Source of the DNA: Rhizorhabdus histidinilytica
GTDB lineage: Bacteria > Pseudomonadota > Alphaproteobacteria > Sphingomonadales > Sphingomonadaceae
Assembly: GCF_900167915.1 (NCBI RefSeq)
Contig: NZ_FUYM01000002.1
Location: 1-64,000, forward strand
DNA length: 64,000 nucleotides
Direction: 5' to 3'
Part shown: one piece after another, positions 7,816 to 16,558 of the stretch
Layout of the letters: each line of letters starts with the position of its first letter
Numbering within the stretch: the first letter of the stretch is position 1
The notes under the pieces: generated by a model
Databases searched by the model: none
Seen by the model: the letters and a program-made list of their open reading frames with translations, nothing else
Told to the model about the DNA's origin: nothing
Program-made: the position numbers and the translations under genes

Positions 7816-8697
7816 TCAGTTCTTCCTGAGATCGGCAAGATAGGCGAGCAGCGAACTCTCGACATCGGGGCTCAGCCGCAGGAAGTCGCGCCGGCGGTCC
7901 TGCGCGTCGGGCAGGCGTTCGAGGATATTGTCCCCTACCAGCCGATTGATCAGCCGCAGCGCGGTCGTTGTCGGCGCGCCCGATGCGATACATGCGCTGG
8001 AGACCGAGACCTCGCGCCCGTCAAGCTTGGCGGCGAGCAGGTCGAGCAGGACCGACCATGTGCAGTCGCCGAACAGCCGGCCGTCGAGCAGCGCCCGGCG
8101 CTTGGCTTCCTTGCGAAGCAGGTCGCGGACGAATTCCGCGCTCACCGGCTCGTCCGACGCCGGCTCGGGAACGGGAGCGCTCTTGCCGAAGGATGGCAGC
8201 GCTTCGTCCATCAGATTCGACAGGCGCTGAATCTCGAGGCTCAGCGTCGTGAGCTGCGAGGCGAGCGCCTTGCGGGTCGAGCTTTCGGGCTTGATGCCGC
8301 GCACGCGCAACAGCGCGTTGCGAAGGTCGTCGCGGGTGATCGGTTTCTGGAGGATGTCGACCACCGATGCCCGCACCGCCGCCACGACGAGGTCGAGCGT
8401 CGCATGTTCGGCGACCATGATGAAGCGCAGTTCGCGCCCCTCGTCGGCGGTCCGGGCGGCCAGATCCTCGGCCAGGCTGATGCCGTCGAGGCCGGGCAGG
8501 TTCTGATCGATGATCAGCGTGGAAATCGAGCGGTTGCCGATCTTTTCGAAGGCTTCGGCAGGAGATTGCGCCGCAAAGGAAGGAAATCCGAACGAATGAA
8601 GCATGAACTGGCACTCGTCGATCCAGTCGACATCATTCCCGATGACGAGAACGGCCTCAACAACCTCATCCGCCTGTACGACGTCAAAGAGCGTCAT
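7816..8697 (-). CDS. Response regulator with winged-helix (MarR-like) output
   Basis: A 293-aa protein. Residues 1-135 form a receiver domain with the phospho-acceptor D64 (L-I-I-D-Q-N-L-P-G-L-D-G) and K in Q-K-P-I; the switch Thr/Ser position looks replaced (M-V-A-E-H), and one acidic-patch residue is conserved at D22/D24. A charged linker leads to a C-terminal winged helix (about 205-290) with the A-P-T-T-T-A-L-R-L-I-N-R-L recognition region and a D-R-R-R-D-F wing typical of MarR-like domains. The start is preceded by GAGGAAGAGGGG. It lies downstream of tadE on the same strand, so it is a candidate regulator of the pilus locus, perhaps partnered by the kinase-like gene at 19.2 kb; that pairing is inference. 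Confidence 0.85.
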   Translation of the reverse strand: MTLFDVVQADEVVEAVLVIGNDVDWIDECQFMLHSFGFPSFAAQSPAEAFEKIGNRSISTLIIDQNLPGLDGISLAEDLAARTADEGRELRFIMVAEHATLDLVVAAVRASVVDILQKPITRDDLRNALLRVRGIKPESSTRKALASQLTTLSLEIQRLSNLMDEALPSFGKSAPVPEPASDEPVSAEFVRDLLRKEAKRRALLDGRLFGDCTWSVLLDLLAAKLDGREVSVSSACIASGAPTTTALRLINRLVGDNILERLPDAQDRRRDFLRLSPDVESSLLAYLADLRKN

Positions 8698-8918
8698 GTT
8701 TCCCCTCTTCCTCGGATATAAGCTCCGATTACCCCCTTACCCAAGAAGTCGGTGTCCGATGCCGGTTCGACTGTCGGGACTCCTTGCGTCAACCTAGACT
8801 GAGATTAGAAATCGTCCGGCCGCAACTACGGAATACTCCTTGTGACGTCGGCCTTGCCTTCCGTAACGGAAATGCCGCAAGGCGGCCGCGATCGTATGAT
8901 AATCCATCTGGGCCCCGA

Positions 8919-9341
8919 TCACGAATAGCTTCCATTGCCCACGATCACCGATGAGGTGATCGTCGGATTGGGCAGGGGCAGGATCGCGCCGTAGCGCATG
9001 ATCGGGCTGCCGCTGATGTCGTAGCTGATCTTGACCTCGAAGCTGCCCGAGGTGCCGACGCCGGCCCGGATGTCGGGCTCGCTGCCGGCCGAGAGCATCA
9101 GGCCATATTCGTCGAGGACCTGCCGCGCCCGGGCGGTCGCGAGCGTGGTCCGTTCGCTGGTGCTCAGGCCGGCAAGCGCCGCGCGAGCGCCCTCGGCGGC
9201 GGCTTGCCGTACCCCGATATAGGTCGCGAAATAGGTCGAATAGACCAGGATCGCGAACATCAGCATGATGAGCGCCGGGGCGATCAATGCGAATTCGATC
9301 GCCGCGGCGCCCTTGTTTCCCAGACGAACCAAGTTGGTCAC
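8919..9341 (-). CDS. tadE: TadE-family pilus assembly pseudopilin
   Basis: A 140-aa protein with a short positive N-terminus, the motif G-A-A-A-I-E-F-A-L-I-A-P-A and one transmembrane helix (about 12-40), followed by a periplasmic domain. The Gly-Ala junction with Glu five residues later matches the prepilin-like site cleaved by CpaA in TadE/TadF pseudopilins. It lies 9 bp after flp and is probably co-transcribed with it. There is no second TadF in the window; the TadG-like gene upstream may cover that role. Confidence 0.85.
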   Translation of the reverse strand: MTNLVRLGNKGAAAIEFALIAPALIMLMFAILVYSTYFATYIGVRQAAAEGARAALAGLSTSERTTLATARARQVLDEYGLMLSAGSEPDIRAGVGTSGSFEVKISYDISGSPIMRYGAILPLPNPTITSSVIVGNGSYS

Positions 9342-9350
9342 CTTCCCCGA

Positions 9351-9542
9351 TCAGGAATCGCCGGGGAAGGAGATGACGTTGAGCATGCCCGACAGCTTGT
9401 TGGACAGGCCTTCGCCGAAATTGGTGGCGCCGGCGGACAGCGCGATGCCGATGGCGCCCACCAGGATCGCATATTCCACGGCCGAAGCACCCTTTTCCTC
9501 GCGGGAGAGGCGCTTCATCGTCGATCGAACGCACTTCAACAT
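9351..9542 (-). CDS. flp: Flp-family type IVb pilin
   Basis: A 63-aa prepilin, the major subunit of the Tad pilus. The leader M1-G18 is followed by A19 with Glu23 at mature position 5 and Y24 (G-A-S-A-V-E-Y-A-I-L-V-G), exactly the Flp motif processed by CpaA. The hydrophobic helix is about 20-42. AGGAG precedes the first ATG with good spacing, supporting this start over the internal Met9. It stands 77 bp from tadG and probably has its own promoter, so the pilin can be made in excess over the assembly machinery. Confidence 0.92.
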   Translation of the reverse strand: MLKCVRSTMKRLSREEKGASAVEYAILVGAIGIALSAGATNFGEGLSNKLSGMLNVISFPGDS

Positions 9543-9619
9543 ATCGAGTCTCCTCTGTTCCCCTCCAAAATCCCTACGCGACAGTTCCCGGCTGGAGGGT
9601 GCCGGCTGCCATTCTTTGA

Positions 9620-11350
9620 TCAGACCAGCACGGGCACCCCGCAGCGCACGCCGGTGACCCAGACAGTCGCGGTGCCGAGCTGAATGCCCAGAGTGGCTAA
9701 AAGGTTGGTGACCAGCGGGTCGACGATGATGGTGAGGACATTGCCAACGGTAGGTCCGACGACCGCCAGAACAGGATTTAGAACAAGGCCGAGGTCGCTT
9801 CGGAGCAATCTAACCTGAATTTTCGATCCAAGGGTCGTCAGGAGCGGCCCAAGTTGCGATCCGCTGGCCACCGTGACCGGGGCTCCGGCGATACCAGGCT
9901 TGGTGGCGGAAGCCGGCCGGCCAATGGTTCCGTTCTGACGGCTGAAGGTGATGGGCTGCGCCGCCGCGATGGGATCCTCGGCCGCCGCCTTCAGGGAGAG
10001 GACTCCCCCCAATATGGTGGCCTCGTCGAAATCGGCGCTGCTGAGCGGCTTGAACGGCAGCGCCAGAGGATTGTTGTGCGCCACGCCGATATAGGCCTTC
10101 AGCAAGCTGGCCTGCGAATTGATCGTAACGACGGAGTCCTGATCGGCCTCGGACGTGCATCGGATGTTCGTTATGGTCGCGGAACCGGAGCCGATTTCGA
10201 TGAGGACGGGAACCTTGGCCAAGGTCTGGAGACCGAGAAGACTGAGGACTGGACCGAGCCCGAGGACATTGAGGCTGACGTCCACATCGAGAAGCAGCCG
10301 CGTCACGGCGGTGTAGGCGCTGGTCTCGTTGGCCGGGCCATAGCCGAAGCGCGGATTGGACAGGACATCGGTCGCCATGCCCGCCAGCCGCACCGCCGGG
10401 GTGAGCGACAGCGACGGCGGCTGGCCGCCGGCGAGCAGCGCATAGTTGAGCAACTGGAAGGCGTTGATCCCGGCGCGCAGCGAGGTCTGCGCGCGGGCGT
10501 TGCCGACCGGCATCTTCTCCCACACGCCGAGGTCGGCGAGGCCGGTCAGCTTCACCTTGTAGCCGCTGCCGACCTGCGCCGAGAGGTTGAGCAGCAGCGT
10601 GCTGACCGAGGTCGAGCCCGCGTCCGCGGCGGCGTCGCCAGCGGCGCCGAGCACGTCGGAAAAGGCGATCGGGCTGCTCAGCAGCTCGGCATAGGTTCCG
10701 CTCCGGCCGGCGCGGACGGCGAGCCGGTCCATGAACAGGCCCATGTCGATGTCGCTGCCCATCAGCGTGGTGATCTGGGCGCCGGTGAGCGCGATGTTCC
10801 GGCCGGTCAGCAGGGTGAGCAACTGGTTGACCACGCCGTTGCTGAGGCCGAGCACGCCCGACGACACCTGCACCCCCGCCTCGTCGATCTTGGCCGCCGT
10901 CGCCGTCGCCTTCAGGTCGGCGATGGGGGAGGCGTTGCCGAGCAGCGCCAGCACATATTGGCTGCTGGGCTGACTGGTCTTCAGCCGCACGGCATTGGCC
11001 TGGCCGTTGCCGGGGCAGGGGCTCGCCGCGGCGCTCGCGAAGAAGCGCCCGGTCGGGGCGAGGTCCTTGTCGGGGCAGTAGCGCCCCGCCTGGATCGATT
11101 GGATGACGCTCGACGGATAGCCGTTGCGCTGGAGATAGTCCTGCGCCCGCGACAGCGCATTGGCGGGGTTGCCCGCGGCATAGAGCGCGGCAGCCTCGGT
11201 TGCGGCCTTGAGCCGCTTGCTGCCGGAATAGAAGGCGCCCACGTCGAGCGCGATCGCGGCCGTGCAGACCAGGCTCGCGCCGAGCATGGCGACGATCGGG
11301 GCGACGGCCGCCGACCGGTCGGACCAGAGGGATCCGAGCCGCGCGATCAT
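9620..11350 (-). CDS. tadG: TadG-like pilus assembly protein
   Basis: A 576-aa protein with an N-terminal Tad-type membrane segment (about 14-38: A-V-A-P-I-V-A-M-L-G-A-S-L-V) and the following K-A-A-T-E-A-A-A-L-Y-A-A repeat region typical of TadG. The long periplasmic remainder lacks a recognisable von Willebrand A motif. Start ATG overlaps the stop of the 77-aa gene by 4 bp (ATGA), indicating translational coupling; longer upstream in-frame readings run over that gene and are rejected. TadG proteins are thought to anchor or stabilise the pilus apparatus. Confidence 0.85.
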   Translation of the reverse strand: MIARLGSLWSDRSAAVAPIVAMLGASLVCTAAIALDVGAFYSGSKRLKAATEAAALYAAGNPANALSRAQDYLQRNGYPSSVIQSIQAGRYCPDKDLAPTGRFFASAAASPCPGNGQANAVRLKTSQPSSQYVLALLGNASPIADLKATATAAKIDEAGVQVSSGVLGLSNGVVNQLLTLLTGRNIALTGAQITTLMGSDIDMGLFMDRLAVRAGRSGTYAELLSSPIAFSDVLGAAGDAAADAGSTSVSTLLLNLSAQVGSGYKVKLTGLADLGVWEKMPVGNARAQTSLRAGINAFQLLNYALLAGGQPPSLSLTPAVRLAGMATDVLSNPRFGYGPANETSAYTAVTRLLLDVDVSLNVLGLGPVLSLLGLQTLAKVPVLIEIGSGSATITNIRCTSEADQDSVVTINSQASLLKAYIGVAHNNPLALPFKPLSSADFDEATILGGVLSLKAAAEDPIAAAQPITFSRQNGTIGRPASATKPGIAGAPVTVASGSQLGPLLTTLGSKIQVRLLRSDLGLVLNPVLAVVGPTVGNVLTIIVDPLVTNLLATLGIQLGTATVWVTGVRCGVPVLV

Positions 11351-11580
11351 CGCGGCCCCTTCTCCTCGTCGGGATCGAGCCTCTGGCCGATCGAGGCGAT
11401 GTAGCGCTGGATGATCGCATCGGCCTCCTCCGGGATGAGACCGGCGCCGGCGCCGGTACGCGGCGGCGTCGCGAGCTGGCTCTCGATCACGCTCCGTGCC
11501 ACGCCCCGGTGGAGGGCGGGTGGCGGCGGTGGCGGCGTCTCCGCGACGGTCGCGGCGGCCGCGATCAGGATCGCCATCAT
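11347..11580 (-). CDS. Small 77-aa exported protein of the tad operon, function unknown
   Basis: A 77-aa open frame starting with two ATG codons, preceded by AGGAAG at good spacing, overlapping the end of tadD by 4 bp and the start of tadG by 4 bp. This tight packing is strong evidence that it is real. The N-terminus is a short hydrophobic stretch (M-A-I-L-I-A-A-A-A-T-V-A) followed by a proline run, like a signal peptide, and then a charged helix-prone segment with E-E-A-D-A-I-I-Q-R-Y-I. I do not recognise the family. By position it could stand in for the CpaD/RcpB or a small accessory function. Confidence 0.7.
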   Translation of the reverse strand: MMAILIAAAATVAETPPPPPPALHRGVARSVIESQLATPPRTGAGAGLIPEEADAIIQRYIASIGQRLDPDEEKGPR

Positions 11581-12257
11581 CGTCCGTCTTCCTTTCCCGG
11601 CTGGGCCGTCTCGGTGGCGAGGCGCTTCGCCTCGGTGGTGATGGTGCGCAGCAGCTCGGCCTGCGCCTTGCGGTTGCCGACCTTCCGGACGCCGGCGGAT
11701 AGCTCGCGCTTCCGGCCGGTGACGGCATAAGCGAGCAGCAGGTTGTTGCGGATCACGGTCTCGCCGGGGGCGAGGTCGCAGGCGCCGCGCAGCTGTTCGA
11801 TCGCGCTGTCGCCCCAGCCGGCACGAAGCTGGGCATAGCCGAGCGCGTTGCGCAGCAGCGGATCGGCGGGGCTCGCCACGACCGCGGCCTGGTAGCGCTC
11901 GCTCGCCTCGCGCCAATGGCCGCGCGCCGCGAGCGCATGGCCGCGCACCGCGTCCACCGTGGCATTGCCCTGGACCTTGGCGAGACCGGCGACGATCCGC
12001 TCAGCCTCGTCCACCTGCCCCAGGTCGAGCAGGCTGTTCACCCGCAACACCTGCGCGCCCACGTCGCCGGGGAAGCGTTTGTCGAAATCGTCGAGATAGG
12101 CGAGCGCCGCGCGCGGCCGCCCGTCGCTGCGGGCCTGGCCGATCAGCTGGAGATAGAGGCCGCGCGTCTGCGGCGCGCCCGGCTTGGCGGCCGGGGCCGC
12201 AGGCGCGACGGCGGGCGCGATCGCGAGCAGGAACAGGAGAAGGGGCCTGACGGTCAT
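11577..12257 (-). CDS. tadD: TadD-like TPR protein
   Basis: A 226-aa protein with a signal-type N-terminus (hydrophobic residues 5-20, no lipobox Cys) and TPR-like helical repeats over about 35-190 (A-L-A-Y-L-D-D-F, G-Q-V-D-E-A-E-R-I, A-R-G-H-W-R-E-A, L-R-N-A-L-G-Y-A). TadD is usually a lipoprotein that helps secretin assembly; the missing lipid-attachment Cys is a difference. Start overlaps the end of tadC by 4 bp (ATGA). Longer readings in the same frame run antiparallel through tadC and are rejected. Confidence 0.82.
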   Translation of the reverse strand: MTVRPLLLFLLAIAPAVAPAAPAAKPGAPQTRGLYLQLIGQARSDGRPRAALAYLDDFDKRFPGDVGAQVLRVNSLLDLGQVDEAERIVAGLAKVQGNATVDAVRGHALAARGHWREASERYQAAVVASPADPLLRNALGYAQLRAGWGDSAIEQLRGACDLAPGETVIRNNLLLAYAVTGRKRELSAGVRKVGNRKAQAELLRTITTEAKRLATETAQPGKEDGR

Positions 12258-13147
12258 CGCGCTTCCGATCGGATCATGTCGAACAGGCTCGCCACGGGCG
12301 GGCCACCCACGACGATGAAGATGGCGGGCAGGAAGCAGGCGATCAGCACCAGCACCATCTGGACCGAGATGCGGCCGATGCTCTCGCGGGCATGGGCGAT
12401 CCGCCGTTCGGTGAATTCGCGGGTGAAGGTGCGGAGCGCCGGCGCCAGCTCGGTGCCCTGGAGCAGTGCCTGCTGGAACAGCGACGCCAGCTCCTTGGCG
12501 CCGCCGACCGCGGTGCGCTCGGCCCAGCGGCCGAGGGCGGCGTCGTAGCTCATTCCGCGATCGAGATCGAACACCAGCCGGCGGACGGTCGACGCGAGCT
12601 TCGGGGTCGCCTCGCTCTCCTCGGTGGCGATCGAGCGGAAGCACTGGTCGAGGCTCAGCCCGCTTTCGAGCATCATCTGCATGAGATCGAGCAGGAAGGG
12701 GAATTCGGCGGTGATCGCGCGCTGCCGGACGCCCTTGAGGAAATGGAGCAGCCGTTTCGACAGGAGATAGGTGGCGGCGCCCGCGAGGATGACCGGCACC
12801 GGCCGCGACAGCAGTGCGCCGGTCGAGACCAGGTTGGCGATCGCAGCGATCGAGCCGGCGGCAGCGGTCGCGCCGAGCCGCAGCCAGAGGAAATATTCGA
12901 TCGCGCGGGGATGGTGGATGCCGGCCTCGCGCAGTTCGCGGGCGATCTCGCTGCCGTCGCGCCCGCGCGGGGCGAGGAAGTGCGGGAGCTTGAGCCCGCC
13001 CCACAGCGGCTGTGCCGCCAGCGGCGACACGGTCCGGGCGATGCGCGCCTCGACCCGCTGCAGGGCGGAGAGCATCACCATGCCCCGCGCGGTCATCGCC
13101 GCGGCGGCGACCGCGAGCAGGAACCAGAGGAGGGCCAGCGCGCCCAT
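12254..13147 (-). CDS. tadC: TadC inner-membrane platform protein
   Basis: A 297-aa GspF-family protein. It has an N-terminal membrane helix (about 3-22), two central helices (about 105-135) and a C-terminal pair (about 260-290). The cytoplasmic GspF domain (about 150-260) includes L-D-L-M-Q-M-M-L-E-S-G-L-S-L-D-Q-C. Together with TadB it forms the platform that couples the TadA ATPase to pilin extraction. Stop and start overlaps on both sides show tight coupling with tadB and tadD. Confidence 0.9.
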   Translation of the reverse strand: MGALALLWFLLAVAAAAMTARGMVMLSALQRVEARIARTVSPLAAQPLWGGLKLPHFLAPRGRDGSEIARELREAGIHHPRAIEYFLWLRLGATAAAGSIAAIANLVSTGALLSRPVPVILAGAATYLLSKRLLHFLKGVRQRAITAEFPFLLDLMQMMLESGLSLDQCFRSIATEESEATPKLASTVRRLVFDLDRGMSYDAALGRWAERTAVGGAKELASLFQQALLQGTELAPALRTFTREFTERRIAHARESIGRISVQMVLVLIACFLPAIFIVVGGPPVASLFDMIRSEAR

Positions 13148-14055
13148 CAGAAGCTCAACCGCTGGATGCGCGCCATCGCGATCGCGCCGACGATCTGGAG
13201 CGCCACCGCGACCAGCGCCAGGTTCCGGCCGCGCTGCGCGTCGAGGAAGAAGTCGAGATAGGCGTGGTTCGACAGCAGGAAGAACGCCGCCAGGATCAGC
13301 GGCATCACCGCGAGCAGCTTTGCGCTCACCCGTACCTCGGCGGTGGCGGCGGCGATCTCGCGCGCGACGCGGCCACGCTCGCGGATCAGCGCGGCGATGT
13401 TGGAGAGGATATGGGTGAGCGGGCCGCCATAGCGGATGTTGACCCGGATCGCCGACGCCAGCATCGAGATTTCGGTGAGGTGCAGCCGGGCCGCGACCTG
13501 TTGCAACGCCTCGCCGAGCGGCGCGCCGAGCTCGATCCGCCGGATCGCCGGGCCGAGATAGGCATGCACCGCCGGCGAGGAAGCGGACAGTGCGCGGGCG
13601 AGCGCCTGCGGCAGCGAGTTGCCGACCGCGATGAGCTGCCGGACGGCGTCGATGAAGAAGGGAAGATCCTCGATCAGCTGCTCGGTGCGGCGGCGGGCGC
13701 GGCGGCGCAGGTAGAAGAGCAGCGCGCCTGGCAGCGCGGTCGCCGCGACCAGCGCGGCGAGCGTTCCGAGCGCCATCAGCGCGCCGATCACGGCGAACGC
13801 GAGCGCGCCGCTGACCGAGAGCAGCAGCCGGCTGGTCAGCACGATCTGCGCGCGCGCCAGCAGCGGCGCCAGGATGTCGGGCACCGGGATGGTGTGCTGG
13901 GGCGCGGGCAGTGCCCCCGGACCGGCGCCGCGCAGATGGGCGGCGAGCCGCCGGTCGAGATGGGCGATCGCCTGCGAGCGGGCGAGCATCACCTCATAGC
14001 CCGCTGTCAGCAGCAGCACGGCCGCCAGCAGCAGGAAGGCGATCCCCGTCACCAC
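13147..14055 (-). CDS. tadB: TadB inner-membrane platform protein
   Basis: A 302-aa GspF-family protein with an N-terminal helix (about 4-20), a central hydrophobic pair (about 78-115), the GspF domain with D-L-P-F-F-I-D-A-V-R-Q-L-I-A-V-G-N-S-L and C-terminal helices (about 245-295). Partner of TadC in the Tad platform. It overlaps tadA by 7 bp and abuts tadC. Confidence 0.9.
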   Translation of the reverse strand: MVTGIAFLLLAAVLLLTAGYEVMLARSQAIAHLDRRLAAHLRGAGPGALPAPQHTIPVPDILAPLLARAQIVLTSRLLLSVSGALAFAVIGALMALGTLAALVAATALPGALLFYLRRRARRRTEQLIEDLPFFIDAVRQLIAVGNSLPQALARALSASSPAVHAYLGPAIRRIELGAPLGEALQQVAARLHLTEISMLASAIRVNIRYGGPLTHILSNIAALIRERGRVAREIAAATAEVRVSAKLLAVMPLILAAFFLLSNHAYLDFFLDAQRGRNLALVAVALQIVGAIAMARIQRLSF

Positions 14056-15398
14056 AGCCGCTGGTCCTGCCGCTCGTCGCGGTAGGCGCCGAGCCGGTCC
14101 GCGAAATGCGGACGATAGGAGGAGGTGCGGAACTCGCCGAGCCCGGACATGGGCGGCTGCTCCTCGAACGAGAAGAGCTCGTTGAGCGAATAGGCGTCGC
14201 CCTCGATGCCGGTCACCTCGGTGACCGACATGATCCGGCGGCTGCCGTTGGTGAGCCGCTGGACATGGACGAGCAGGTGGACGCTGCTGGCGATGAAGCG
14301 GCGGGTGGCGCGGATGTCGTTCTGCAACCCGGCGAAGCCGAGCAGCATCTCCAGCCGGGAGAAGGCGTCGCGCGGCGAATTGCCGTGGATCGTCGCCATC
14401 GATCCGTCATGGCCGGTGCTCATCGCCTGCAGCATCTCGACCGCCTCGACGCCGCGAACCTCGCCGAGGATGATCCGGTCGGGCCGCATCCGGAGCGCGT
14501 TGCGCAGCAGTTCGCGCGATCCGATCTCGCGGCTGCCCTCCACATTGCCGGGGCGGGTCTCGAGCCGGACGACGTGGCTCTGCCGCAATTGCAGCTCGGC
14601 GGCGTCCTCGATGGTGATCAGCCGCTGGGTCTCGTCGATGAAGCTCGACAGCATGTTGAGCAGCGTGGTCTTGCCCGCGCCGGTGCCGCCGCAGACCAGC
14701 ACGTTGAGCCGGCCGCGCACGGCGGCGGCGAGGAAATCGGCCATGTCCGCACTCATCGACTGGCGCTCGACGAAGTCGGCGATCGACATCGTCTGCATCC
14801 GGAACTTGCGGATCGACACCATCGGCCCGTCGATCGCGACGGGCGGGATGACGATGTTGACGCGTGATCCGTCGGCCAGCCGGGCGTCGACATAGGGGTT
14901 CGCCTCGTCGACGCGCCGGCCGATCTGCCCGACGATCCGGTGGATGATGTTCATCAGGTGAACATCATCCTGGAAGCGCGTCTCGACGCGGGTCAGCTTG
15001 CCGCCCCGCTCGACATAGACGCGGTGCGGTCCGTTGACGATGATGTCGTCGACGGTCGGATCGCGCAGCAACGGCGCGAGCGGACCGAAGCCGCTCACCT
15101 CGTCCTCGATGTCCTCGATCAGCAGCAGCCGTTCGGCGCTGTTGAGCGCGAGCTGGCCGCGGCGGCTGCGGCTGGTGATCGCGATCTCGATCTCCTCGCG
15201 CAGCGGCCGGCTTGCCGCGCCGTCGACCGCGTTGCCGCGCGCTTCGAGCTGCTCGATCACCTGGGCATAGGTCTGCGCCTTGGCGAGCTGATAGGCATCG
15301 CTCATCCGCTGGCTGACCGGCGACGCGACGACCGTCGCGCCCGGCTCCGGCGCCGCGGCGCGCGTGGGCTGCGCGAAATCCTCGACCAGCAGGCTCAT
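14049..15398 (-). CDS. tadA: TadA/CpaF secretion ATPase
   Basis: A 449-aa type II/IV secretion ATPase that powers Tad pilus assembly. The Walker A motif G-G-T-G-A-G-K-T is at residues 237-244. The Asp box (I-T-I-E-D-A-A-E-L), Walker B (R-I-I-L-G-E-V-R-G-V-E-A) and His box (S-T-G-H-D-G-S-M-A-T-I-H) follow in the expected order. The N-terminal 100 residues are the usual CpaF extension. The start codon overlaps the tadZ stop by 4 bp. Confidence 0.95.
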   Translation of the reverse strand: MSLLVEDFAQPTRAAAPEPGATVVASPVSQRMSDAYQLAKAQTYAQVIEQLEARGNAVDGAASRPLREEIEIAITSRSRRGQLALNSAERLLLIEDIEDEVSGFGPLAPLLRDPTVDDIIVNGPHRVYVERGGKLTRVETRFQDDVHLMNIIHRIVGQIGRRVDEANPYVDARLADGSRVNIVIPPVAIDGPMVSIRKFRMQTMSIADFVERQSMSADMADFLAAAVRGRLNVLVCGGTGAGKTTLLNMLSSFIDETQRLITIEDAAELQLRQSHVVRLETRPGNVEGSREIGSRELLRNALRMRPDRIILGEVRGVEAVEMLQAMSTGHDGSMATIHGNSPRDAFSRLEMLLGFAGLQNDIRATRRFIASSVHLLVHVQRLTNGSRRIMSVTEVTGIEGDAYSLNELFSFEEQPPMSGLGEFRTSSYRPHFADRLGAYRDERQDQRLW

Positions 15399-16558
15399 CG
15401 TCCGATCCCGATCCGGCCGGCGAGCGCCTTGAGGCGATCGACCTGGAGCTCGATCGGCGAGCGCTGGGCCGGCGGCAGGCCGGCGACCCGGCGGACCGCG
15501 TCGACATAGGGCGTGGCGCCGCCGGCCGACAGCGGGGTGCCGGCGTTGAGTGCGTTGCGCAGGCGGACATGGTCGACCGGCACGGCCATCGACCGGGTCA
15601 GGCCGAGCGCATGGGCGACCCGCTGCCCGTCGAGCAGGATGCGCGGGTCATGGTCCCAGACCAGCAGGCGGATTCGTTCGATCATCGCCGCGTCGAGCTC
15701 GAGCTTCTCGATCAGCCGGCGGGCGAGACCGAGCTCGCGGATCGATTGCGAGCAGAGCAGCTCGATCCGGTCGGCGGAGCGGATGAGCTCGCGGAGCAGC
15801 CCCTGGTGGCGCAGACTGCCGGCGCACAGCGTGACCTCGTCGAAATTGGCGCGCAGCAGCCGGACCAGCCGGGTCACGTCGTTGGCCGCGATCCCGGCGG
15901 GTTCCTGGCCGGTGCCGCCGTCGAGGGTCAGCAGCATCAGCCCGGTCGCCTCGTGCCGGGCGAGCGAGTTGGTGAGCAGCGTCCCGTCAAGCCGGTCGAT
16001 ATCGGCGATCGCGGTGGCGATCCCATAGCCGACCTGCACGTCGAGGTAGGATTCGGCGATGCTCGTCGGCATGGTGCAATCGACCAGCAGATGGTTGCCG
16101 CCCGCCTGCGACCGCTGGATCGCGAGATCGGTGGCGAGGACGGCGGTCGCCTCGACGTCCGATCCGAGCAGGATGGTGAGCGGCGCGGCGCGGCCGCGTT
16201 CGACCAGCGCGCCGTTGAGCAGCCGCGACAGCGTCTCGGCCGCCTCGGCCTCGTTGATCGAGCGGGCGAGGACGTCGCTCGCGCCGGCGCGGATCGCCTG
16301 CAGGACGATCTCGGTGCTGCGCTCCTCGCTGGCCAGGACGATCGGCCGGCCGCCGGCCTGGGCGGCGACGGTGGTGATCGCGCTGCCCAGCGAGCGTTCG
16401 GGCGGAAGCGCGGAACGGTCGAGCACGATCACGGTCGGGGCGGCGATGATCTCTGGCTCGAGCGCCTGGACCATGTTGACGGGGACGCGGCCATCGAGCG
16501 CGGAGGACAGCCGCTCGGCGAGGTCGCGGTCGACCGAAAGAAGAGTGATCGTGCTCAT
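15395..16558 (-). CDS. tadZ: TadZ/CpaE-like localisation protein, P-loop lost
   Basis: A 387-aa protein in the normal TadZ/CpaE position. Residues 1-120 look like an atypical receiver domain, and 125-370 like a MinD/ParA-type ATPase fold (L-L-V-D-C-T-M, L-L-T-L-D-G-G-T-G and the L-G-L-A-R-R-L-I-E helix). The deviant Walker A (KGGxGxT) expected near residue 132 is replaced by L-L-G-S-D-V-E-A-T-A-V-L-A, with no Lys and no glycine-rich loop, so ATP hydrolysis is doubtful. TadZ proteins place the pilus machinery at a pole. Overlaps on both sides place it firmly in the operon. Confidence 0.85.
   Translation of the reverse strand: MSTITLLSVDRDLAERLSSALDGRVPVNMVQALEPEIIAAPTVIVLDRSALPPERSLGSAITTVAAQAGGRPIVLASEERSTEIVLQAIRAGASDVLARSINEAEAAETLSRLLNGALVERGRAAPLTILLGSDVEATAVLATDLAIQRSQAGGNHLLVDCTMPTSIAESYLDVQVGYGIATAIADIDRLDGTLLTNSLARHEATGLMLLTLDGGTGQEPAGIAANDVTRLVRLLRANFDEVTLCAGSLRHQGLLRELIRSADRIELLCSQSIRELGLARRLIEKLELDAAMIERIRLLVWDHDPRILLDGQRVAHALGLTRSMAVPVDHVRLRNALNAGTPLSAGGATPYVDAVRRVAGLPPAQRSPIELQVDRLKALAGRIGIGR

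Noticed and set aside
9810-11420. Long Arg/Ala-rich frames on both strands within tadG and neighbours
   Set aside because: GC-rich codon bias opens extra frames; the tad reading frames have recognisable domains and overlapping start/stop codons.
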